From NCBI GenBank assembly GCA_947260045.1, contig CAMYOP010000115.1, positions 1 to 12,581 of the forward strand: a stretch of 12,581 nt of DNA, read 5' to 3'. This document shows, piece by piece, positions 7,135 to 12,581 of the stretch. The position numbers and the translations under genes are program-made. The stretch's first letter is position 1, and each line of letters opens with the position of its first letter. The notes under the pieces are model-generated. The model saw only the letters and a list, made by a program, of their open reading frames with translations, was not told the DNA's origin and searched no databases. The DNA comes from an uncultured Desulfobulbaceae bacterium (GTDB lineage: Bacteria; Desulfobacterota; Desulfobulbia; Desulfobulbales; Desulfobulbaceae).

Positions 7135-8439
7135 CTAGGCCAGCATTATTTTTGCTGGATTTTCAAGGGACTCTTTAATTTCATTCATAAAACGTGCTGC
7201 TTCCCCTCCATCTACTACACGGTGATCAAAGGCAACGACCAGTGGTAATATTAAACGTGGCACGATTTCGGGATTTCCTGCTTCGTCTTCTCTCACAACG
7301 GGCATGAGCTCTGAACGACCCAAACCAAGTATTGCAACTTCTGGATAATTAATGATGGGTTGGAAGCCAATACCCCCAATGGAACCGATATTAGTAATGG
7401 TAAAAGATCCTCCACTGAGCTCTTCAATATCAAGTTTTCCTGCCCGAGCTTTAACAGTGAGTTCAGGCAGTTCGCTTGCAAGATCCAGCATTGATTTTTT
7501 GTCCACATCGCGAATAACGGGTACGAGCAGCCCTTTTTCTGTATCTGTTGCCACACCGATATGATGGTAATTTTTTAAGAGTATTTCCTCTTTTTCCATG
7601 TCAATGGAGCCATTAAAGAAAGGCATTTTCTTAAGAGCAATAACAGCTGCTTTAAGGGCAAAAATAGTAAAGGTAAGCTTACCGCCAAGTTTAAGAGCCT
7701 CTTCTTTATATTTTAAACGAAAAGATTCCAGTTCAGTTATATCAGCTCTATCGTGATGGGCCACGTGAGGAATCTGGGCCCAGGAAAGAGCCATTTTTTT
7801 GGCAATGGCACGCCTTATTGAACGCAAAGGAACTCTTTCAACTTCTCCATATTTAGTTGATTCAAGAGACGCAGTGGAAACTTCTCCTGAGGCAATATTT
7901 ACACTTGGTGCAGGCACAGCTTCAATGGACTTCGCTTTTTCCTCAGGGTCAACAGACGTTACTTTCTGTCCATCAGCAAAGGTACGTACATCTTCAGCAG
8001 TCACAAGGCCACTTGCTCCACTTCCTTTCACAAGTTTCAGATCAACTCCCAGTTCTCTGGCAAGTTTTCTGGTTGCAGGTGATGCAGGCACTGTTCCTTT
8101 TACAGACTGAATTTGTGCTTCCTGCCTGTCTAATTCTTTGGCTGTTTCTTTGACTGGTTTCTCTGGAACAAGCTCTGGTTCAGTTGATGTTTCCTGCCCA
8201 CTTTCACCGTCAAAGACCACCATGACCTCACCGACATGGACAATTTGATCTGGCTTTATGTTTATAGCTGTGACCTGGCCTGTATAAGGAGATGGGATTT
8301 CAACCGCTGCTTTGTCTGTTTCAACAACAAAAATAATATCCCCTTCTTTAACTGCGTCTCCGATTGCAACCTGGACCTCCAGAATTTCTCCTTCATGGAT
8401 TCCTTCACCAAGATCTGGCAGTTTAAATTCTTGTGTCAT
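7135..8439 (-). CDS. pdhC: 2-oxoacid dehydrogenase E2 acyltransferase (single lipoyl domain)
   Basis: E2 is the core of the complex: it takes the acyl group from E1 on a swinging lipoyl arm and transfers it to CoA. The 434 residues divide into one N-terminal lipoyl domain (1-77) with the modified lysine K43 in ETDKAAVEI, an acidic linker, a peripheral-subunit-binding domain (about 118-154, starting PASPATRKLAREL) that should hold E1 or E3, a second linker, and the catalytic domain (about 200-434). That domain has GSFTITNIGSIGG (344-356) and the active-site DHRVVDGGEAARF (405-417, His 406 and Asp 410). A single lipoyl domain is common in both branched-chain and Gram-positive-type pyruvate complexes, so the acyl group is not settled. 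GAGGAG precedes the ATG. It starts 35 bases after E1 beta ends. K43 is the expected target of LipB and LipA encoded downstream. Confidence 0.96.
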   Translation of the reverse strand: MTQEFKLPDLGEGIHEGEILEVQVAIGDAVKEGDIIFVVETDKAAVEIPSPYTGQVTAINIKPDQIVHVGEVMVVFDGESGQETSTEPELVPEKPVKETAKELDRQEAQIQSVKGTVPASPATRKLARELGVDLKLVKGSGASGLVTAEDVRTFADGQKVTSVDPEEKAKSIEAVPAPSVNIASGEVSTASLESTKYGEVERVPLRSIRRAIAKKMALSWAQIPHVAHHDRADITELESFRLKYKEEALKLGGKLTFTIFALKAAVIALKKMPFFNGSIDMEKEEILLKNYHHIGVATDTEKGLLVPVIRDVDKKSMLDLASELPELTVKARAGKLDIEELSGGSFTITNIGSIGGIGFQPIINYPEVAILGLGRSELMPVVREDEAGNPEIVPRLILPLVVAFDHRVVDGGEAARFMNEIKESLENPAKIMLA

Positions 8440-8474
8440 AAACTATTCTCCTCTTATCTTTCAACACGTGTCAT

Positions 8475-9455
8475 TTACACTGCCAGCGTTTTTCGCACAG
8501 CCTGTTTCACTCTTTCCACATCAGGCATATAAGCATTTTCCCGTGCAAAAAGCGGATAAACAATATCATAGCCAGTTACCCGTTCTATGGGTGCTTCCAG
8601 GTAATAAAATGATTTTTCTATCAAACGGGCAATAATTTCAGCAGCAGGCCCAAAACTCCTGGGTGCTTCATGGACAATGACTGCCCGTCCAGTTTTTTGT
8701 ACAGATTCAGCAATTGCGGTATCATCAAATGGTGAAATAGTGAGCAAATCAAAAACTTCAGCATCAACCTGGTCACTCTCTTGGAGTTCCTCAACAGCTT
8801 CCAGGGTTACCGGCATCATCGCACCATAAGAAATAATGGTGACATCTGAGCCCTCACGCACTTTTTGAGGGACGCCAATTTCCATAACCTCTTCCTCTTC
8901 TGGTACTTCTTCACGAAATGCCCTGTAGAGTGCCTTGGGTTCAAAGAAAACCACTGGATCTGGATCACGGATGGCACTGATTAAGAGAGCACGAGCATTT
9001 CGCGGTCCAGATGGAATAACCATCTTTACCCCAGGTGTATGTGCATAATATATCTCTCTGCTTTCCGAATGATGCTCAAGAGCCCTGACACCACCACCAT
9101 ATGGAGCTCTCACAACCAATGGAACATGAAAGCGACCACGTGACCTATGACGAAGCCTTGAGGCATGTGCTTCGAGTTGATGGAAAATATAATAGGAAAA
9201 ACCAGAGAACTGTATTTCAAGGATGGGGTGAAGACCATAGGCAGCCATACCAATGGCTGTGCCGATAATACCAGATTCAGCAAGCGGGGTGTCAATGACC
9301 CGTTCTTCACCAAACTGAGTGATCAATTTATCGGTAACCCTGAACACACCGCCATCAACAGCTACGTCCTCTCCCATTATTATGACGCGGTCATCTTTTT
9401 CCATTTCCTGCTGCATAGCCAGGTTCAGCGCCTGGACCATTGTCATTTTAGCCAT
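8475..9455 (-). CDS. pdhB: 2-oxoacid dehydrogenase E1 component, beta subunit
   Basis: With the alpha subunit this forms the thiamine-diphosphate-dependent decarboxylase of the complex. I start it at the ATG at 9455 (MAKMTMVQALN, 326 residues) because AAGGAGG lies six bases upstream and homology begins here. The longer open frame to 9557 has no such support. Recognisable segments are IIMGEDVAVDGGVF (25-38), TPLAESGIIGTAIGMA (56-71, with Glu 60 expected to activate thiamine), EIQFSGFSYY (80-89), RAPYGGGVRALEHHSES (116-132, His 128 and 129), and FFEPKALYR. The EPKxLYR stretch is typical of branched-chain and Gram-positive-type pyruvate E1 beta. Its start lies inside the last codons of the alpha gene (8-base overlap, ATG then TAA of alpha), which couples their translation for equal amounts. 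Confidence 0.96.
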   Translation of the reverse strand: MAKMTMVQALNLAMQQEMEKDDRVIIMGEDVAVDGGVFRVTDKLITQFGEERVIDTPLAESGIIGTAIGMAAYGLHPILEIQFSGFSYYIFHQLEAHASRLRHRSRGRFHVPLVVRAPYGGGVRALEHHSESREIYYAHTPGVKMVIPSGPRNARALLISAIRDPDPVVFFEPKALYRAFREEVPEEEEVMEIGVPQKVREGSDVTIISYGAMMPVTLEAVEELQESDQVDAEVFDLLTISPFDDTAIAESVQKTGRAVIVHEAPRSFGPAAEIIARLIEKSFYYLEAPIERVTGYDIVYPLFARENAYMPDVERVKQAVRKTLAV

Positions 9456-10551
9456 TGTTTGCCTCCTTTTTTGCAAGGGACAAATTACGGATAACTTCAT
9501 CTTTTTGAAGTTTGAGGCTTGGTGGCATCTCCGCAAAAATATGATCAAACATTTCAACTGGATCAGGATTTTTCATCTGCTTTTCTGCAAGATCAACAAC
9601 TGTCTGGATTTCTGTCGCTATTTCCTCTTCCAGAGCAGCAATCCCCTCATCTGTCAACAGACTTTTGTTGCTCAGGTACACTTGAAAACGACTGATAGGA
9701 TCTTTTGCCTCCCATTTTTTAACCTCTTCTTCATTCCTATATTTTGTAGGATCATCAGCAGTGGTATGCAGACTCAGACGGTATGTGTAGCATTCGATAA
9801 GGGTTGGACCACCACCTGATCTGGCTCTATCCACCGCTTCTTTTGCAGCCGTGTACACTGCCAGAATGTCGTTCCCATCCACCTGGATACCTGGCATACC
9901 GTGGGCCAACGCTTTTTGGGCCAGAGTTAAGGCATTGGTTTGTTTTGCCCGTGGAATGGAGATGGCCCATTGATTATTTTGACAGATAAAAATGACAGGG
10001 GCCTGAAAAACACCTGCAAAATTGAGTGCTTCGTGAAAATCGCCCTCAGAGGTTGCACCATCGCCAAAAAAGGTCATGGCAACCTGAGGATGTTTTCTGT
10101 ATTTCATGGCCATGCCGATTCCCACCGCATGAAGCATCTGGGAACCAACAGCAATAGATATGGGGAAATCATTACGACCTTCCTGGACGAGACTGCCTTC
10201 ATCAAAACCTCCGTAATAGAGGATAAAACTCTCCATTGGTTTCCCTCGCCAAATTTCTGCCAGGGTTTCCCGAAAGGCAACGGTCATCCAATCTTCTTTC
10301 TCAAGTGTGGCCACAGCCCCAAGCTGGGATGCTTCCTGCCCTTTAATAGGAGGAAAGGTCCCTATACGTCCTTGCCGCTGTAAGTTGAGCATCCGCTCAT
10401 CAAAGCGTCGACCAGATAGCATCGCACGGTGCAGCTTTAAGAGAAGTTCATCTGACAGGCTAGGCTCCAACTCGGCGTCAACATTACCTTTTTCATCGAG
10501 AATGGATAGATATTCGGTACGGTAGGGAAGTTCGATTTCTTTACGTGGCAT
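9448..10551 (-). CDS. pdhA: 2-oxoacid dehydrogenase E1 component, alpha subunit
   Basis: This subunit carries the thiamine diphosphate fold and decarboxylates the 2-oxoacid with E1 beta. Starting at the ATG at 10551 gives 367 residues beginning MPRKEIELPY. AGGAGGG five bases upstream decides this start over the frame extension to 10662. The cofactor motif is clear: GDGATSEGDFHEALNFAG (163-180) ending in QNNQWAIS (191-198). The C-terminal loop reads HTTADDPTKYR (262-272). KGQEASQLGAV (70-80) and the HTTADD loop resemble Bacillus PdhA, while GDGATSEGD also occurs in Thermus branched-chain E1, so the substrate is uncertain. One oddity: the conserved Tyr-Arg that contacts the diphosphate appears as Phe 93-Arg 94. 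It is first in an apparent operon with E1 beta, E2, E3, lipB and lipA. Confidence 0.95.
   Translation of the reverse strand: MPRKEIELPYRTEYLSILDEKGNVDAELEPSLSDELLLKLHRAMLSGRRFDERMLNLQRQGRIGTFPPIKGQEASQLGAVATLEKEDWMTVAFRETLAEIWRGKPMESFILYYGGFDEGSLVQEGRNDFPISIAVGSQMLHAVGIGMAMKYRKHPQVAMTFFGDGATSEGDFHEALNFAGVFQAPVIFICQNNQWAISIPRAKQTNALTLAQKALAHGMPGIQVDGNDILAVYTAAKEAVDRARSGGGPTLIECYTYRLSLHTTADDPTKYRNEEEVKKWEAKDPISRFQVYLSNKSLLTDEGIAALEEEIATEIQTVVDLAEKQMKNPDPVEMFDHIFAEMPPSLKLQKDEVIRNLSLAKKEANNG
9462..9468 (-). promoter_or_regulatory. Ribosome binding site of E1 beta
   Basis: AAGGAGG on the minus strand, six bases before the ATG at 9455, lies within the final codons of E1 alpha. It fixes the E1 beta start and rules out the upstream in-frame Met codons. 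Confidence 0.85.
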
Positions 10552-10556
10552 GGCTC

Positions 10557-10562
10557 CCTCCT
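10557..10562 (-). promoter_or_regulatory. Ribosome binding site of E1 alpha
   Basis: AGGAGG (extended AGGAGGGAG) on the minus strand lies five bases before the ATG at 10551. It decides the start codon of E1 alpha and leaves the preceding 250 bases as an untranslated leader and promoter region. Confidence 0.85.
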
Positions 10563-10599
10563 GAGAAAGATGAGAACTGCAACTAGATAGTTTCAGAGC

Positions 10600-10623
10600 A
10601 CCTGGCTTAGGAAGAGGCCAGGT
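10600..10623. repeat. Perfect 7-base inverted repeat in the E1 alpha leader
   Basis: ACCTGGC at 10600-10606 pairs exactly with GCCAGGT at 10617-10623 around a 10-base spacer. It lies about 50 bases before the E1 alpha start codon and is more GC-rich than its surroundings. It could be a regulator-binding palindrome or an RNA hairpin in the leader. With no T-tract after it on the minus strand it is unlikely to be a terminator. Confidence 0.5.
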
Positions 10624-10803
10624 AAAATACTCATTGTCAGCTTTCACCCAGCTCAACAGCAATGGGTAATATGATAACGAATTATTTTATCTCTGTTTTG
10701 AGAACTTTATCTATATGTTAAAAGACTATGACCTTTTCCCCTTGGAATCAAGGAGCAAAATATTTTTTCAGATATGGACTGGACTACTATCAGATTTTTA
10801 AAA

Positions 10804-11721
10804 TTAAGAGAGAGGTAATGGTTCAGCAGAGACCTGGTTGCGGCCATTATTTTTCGCCTGATAGAGCATTTCGTCGGCTTTTTTGTACATCTCGACGGGG
10901 TTGGAGTCTCTGTTGGGAACCCAGGTGGAACCACCGATACTTATCGTAATAAACTTATCCACCGGCGAATGTTCGTGTTTCATAGCTGCCGACCTGATCG
11001 CATCGCTGAACTTCTGAGCCATAAACTCAAGAAATTCAAACGGGGTATCCGGCAGGATGACGGCAAACTCTTCGCCACCGACTCGGGCCAGCAGATCGCC
11101 CCCTCGATGCGGAACCTCGCTAAGCAGTTCAGCAACCCGTTGCAGGCACTCATCTCCGGCGACATGACCGTAGTTATCATTATAGGTTTTGAAGCTGTCA
11201 ATATCTATGATCAGCAGCGAAAGGGGCTTTTCGTCGCGCTGGCCGCGGCGCCATTCCCGATCAAGAGCCTGGTCGAAAAAGCGCCGATTGGCGATTCCTG
11301 TCAGGGGATCGAGGGTCGATAATTTCTCCAGGTAGTCCCGCTGTTGCTTGACAAGAACCTGGTTTTTCACCCGGGCGATGACAATACTCGGATTGATCGG
11401 CTTGGAAATATAATCCGCCGCACCGGCTTCCAATCCTTTGCTTTCATCTTCCGGCGAAGTCAGGGCAGTCAGAAAAATGACCGGGATCTGTTTGGTCTGC
11501 GGGTCTTCGCGCAACAGCCGGCAAAGCTCATAGCCATCGAAAATAGGCATGTTAATGTCCAGCAGGATCAGATCGGGGGAGAGCTCCCTGGCCTGCTCGA
11601 GCCCTTCGAAAGAGTTATCTGCGCAACTGATATGGTAATCCTCCTCGAGGATTGCCGTCAGCATATTCCGGATGACTGCTTCATCGTCAATAATCAGAAT
11701 TTTTCCTGTCGAGCTATGCAT
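10804..11721 (-). CDS. Response regulator with diguanylate cyclase output (REC-GGDEF)
   Basis: The 305-residue protein should make cyclic di-GMP from two GTP when its receiver domain is phosphorylated. The receiver (about 6-122) has the acidic pair IDDE (11-14), the phosphoacceptor Asp 55 in LILLDINMP, Thr 85 and Lys 107 in YISKP. The cyclase domain (about 130-300) starts at LSTLDPLTGIANRRFFD, has IDIDSFKTYNDNYGH with the metal-binding Asp, and the active site RVGGEEF with GGEEF at 215-219. RGGD at 206-209, five residues before GGEEF, is an intact RxxD inhibition site, so product feedback is expected. There is no membrane segment, so it is cytoplasmic. AAGGA lies five bases before the ATG. 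No histidine kinase partner is in the window. The gene is noticeably GC-richer than the dehydrogenase operon and lies 72 bases after the adaptor gene, possibly in its transcript. Confidence 0.93.
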   Translation of the reverse strand: MHSSTGKILIIDDEAVIRNMLTAILEEDYHISCADNSFEGLEQARELSPDLILLDINMPIFDGYELCRLLREDPQTKQIPVIFLTALTSPEDESKGLEAGAADYISKPINPSIVIARVKNQVLVKQQRDYLEKLSTLDPLTGIANRRFFDQALDREWRRGQRDEKPLSLLIIDIDSFKTYNDNYGHVAGDECLQRVAELLSEVPHRGGDLLARVGGEEFAVILPDTPFEFLEFMAQKFSDAIRSAAMKHEHSPVDKFITISIGGSTWVPNRDSNPVEMYKKADEMLYQAKNNGRNQVSAEPLPLS

Positions 11722-11793
11722 AGTCCTTGACCCCTCTGATGCATAAATTTGGAGATCTGAAGAGATGTTTTGGTTGCTATCCCCTGGGTTGGT

Positions 11794-12581
11794 TTAATTG
11801 TTGCCTGCTGTAAAAAGCATGATGCCGGCCATGCCGGGAACCAGCTGGCCGTCTGGATTGTTGAACCTGGCTTTCACTTTACGCAATCCGCTGGCCGGGT
11901 CGATGACCGGACTGATAAAAGCAATTTGGCCGGTCATTGTTATCGGCGCCAGACCGGTACTGAACTGCAGCTCAACATCCTGCCCGAGGCTGAGCTGTTG
12001 ACTGACCGTCATTTCGATGTTGGCGACAAAATAACCCTGTGAGGTGTTCACGAGTCTGACCAGCTTGGTGTCAAGCTCACAGTTTTCGCCGGCACTGACG
12101 ATGATTTCGGCGATTTCCCCGCTAAAGGGAGCTTGCAAGGTCCGTTTTTTCAGTTGTTTTCTGGCGATGTCCAGCTCTATCTCTTCACGCTTTTTCGTCT
12201 GCTCCAGGCGGAGCAATTCCACTTCGGCGAGGGCGTGCTCAAGCTGCTGATTTTCGAGATCTTCACGCGGGACAGAACCGGTTGTCTCATAAAGCTCGCG
12301 GGTGGCTTGCAGGTGCGCAGCAAGCGTCTCAAGCTGACGGGAAACGGCAGCTATTTCGGCCCTGCTTTCAACGAGCAGCTGACGGCGCCTGACTTCCAGT
12401 TTTTCTGCCGCCTGGTCAAGCTCAAGGAGCACTTGGCCTTTTTTGACTTTGTCGCCCTCTTTGACATGGATCGTCACCACCTGGCCCGTCACTGAAACGC
12501 CCAGGGTCGAATCGAGATAAGGTTCGGTAAATCCGGAAACGCTGATCTGCTCGGCAAGCAGCACTGCCGGGAACAGCTGGA
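11794..12581 (-). CDS. HlyD/RND-type periplasmic adaptor (membrane fusion protein), N-terminus outside window
   Basis: The frame is open from the right edge to the stop at 11794, about 262 residues; the start lies beyond 12581. The first visible residues (QLFPAVLLAEQ) look like the end of a signal peptide or N-terminal membrane segment, so little is probably missing. Next come the first half of a lipoyl-like domain (GVSVTGQVVTIHVKEGDKVKKGQVLLELD), a long charged alpha-helical hairpin rich in Leu, Glu and Arg, the second lipoyl half (KRTLQAPFSGEIAEIIVSAGE), and a beta-barrel region ending PVIDPASGLRKVKARFNN and LVPGMAGIMLF. These are hallmarks of adaptors that link an inner-membrane exporter to an outer-membrane channel. 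The partner transporter is not in the window. The GTG at 12564 could act as a start but would cut into the hydrophobic segment, so I treat the gene as partial. Confidence 0.88.
   Translation of the reverse strand, partial: QLFPAVLLAEQISVSGFTEPYLDSTLGVSVTGQVVTIHVKEGDKVKKGQVLLELDQAAEKLEVRRRQLLVESRAEIAAVSRQLETLAAHLQATRELYETTGSVPREDLENQQLEHALAEVELLRLEQTKKREEIELDIARKQLKKRTLQAPFSGEIAEIIVSAGENCELDTKLVRLVNTSQGYFVANIEMTVSQQLSLGQDVELQFSTGLAPITMTGQIAFISPVIDPASGLRKVKARFNNPDGQLVPGMAGIMLFTAGNN

Larger units (their letters stand above)
10552..10803 (-). other. 252-base region upstream of the dehydrogenase operon
   Basis: This gap should contain the promoter of the E1 alpha operon. It is AT-rich in its middle. 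On the minus strand a TAAAAT (about 10688-10683) is a fair -10 box but has no good -35 at standard spacing, so I do not place a promoter. Besides the inverted repeat at 10600-10623 there is a second short one, CCTTG/CAAGG with a GAAT spacer, at 10740-10753. It lacks a following T-tract on the minus strand and is not a clear terminator for the diguanylate cyclase gene. Confidence 0.5.

Noticed and set aside
9456..9557. An upstream in-frame extension of E1 beta (34 extra residues)
   Set aside because: It lies wholly inside E1 alpha coding sequence. The AAGGAGG site and family homology both point to the ATG at 9455.
10552..10662. An upstream in-frame extension of E1 alpha (37 extra residues)
   Set aside because: It has no ribosome binding site and does not look like the family N-terminus, while AGGAGGG sits directly before the ATG at 10551.
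10740..10753. CCTTG/CAAGG hairpin as a terminator for the diguanylate cyclase gene
   Set aside because: The stem is only five base pairs and is followed on the minus strand by GGGAAAAGG, not a T-tract.

Overview
The window is a bacterial chromosomal segment in which every recognisable gene lies on the minus strand, so it reads from high to low coordinates. The core (about 10.55 kb down to 0.9 kb) is a moderately AT-rich block. It encodes a complete 2-oxoacid dehydrogenase complex (E1 alpha, E1 beta, single-lipoyl E2, E3), then the two enzymes that make its lipoyl cofactor (LipB, LipA), a Glu/Leu/Phe/Val-type amino acid dehydrogenase, and an AMP-forming acyl-CoA synthetase. The left edge holds the N-terminal 270 residues of a radical SAM protein with a long N-terminal extension. 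It resembles peptide-modifying maturases of the SbtM (thio/selenooxazole) type. Gene order and the radical SAM gene suggest an anaerobic or sulfate/sulfur-reducing Desulfobacterota-like bacterium, but no marker gene is present and this is a guess.

As a pathway, the amino acid dehydrogenase would turn an amino acid into its 2-oxoacid, the E1-E2-E3 complex would convert the 2-oxoacid to acyl-CoA plus NADH, and the acyl-CoA synthetase would activate or interconvert the matching free acid. LipB and LipA would lipoylate the E2. E1 sequences of this Gram-positive PDH / branched-chain type do not fix the substrate. Branched-chain 2-oxoacids fit the neighbours best, and pyruvate remains possible.

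The most unusual observation is LipA. It keeps all six cluster cysteines and the C-terminal RSSY motif, but it lacks about 38 residues in the middle of the radical SAM barrel at one clean in-frame junction near base 4309. It is either a natural in-frame deletion, a degenerate copy, or an assembly error.

The right end (about 10.8 to 12.58 kb) differs visibly: it is GC-richer and holds a response-regulator diguanylate cyclase (REC-GGDEF with an RxxD inhibition site) and the C-terminal part of an HlyD/RND-type periplasmic adaptor cut by the window edge. The composition change falls in the 252-base gap upstream of the E1 alpha gene, which also carries a perfect 7-base inverted repeat likely to lie in the leader of the dehydrogenase operon. 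No tRNA, rRNA, CRISPR array or insertion sequence was seen.
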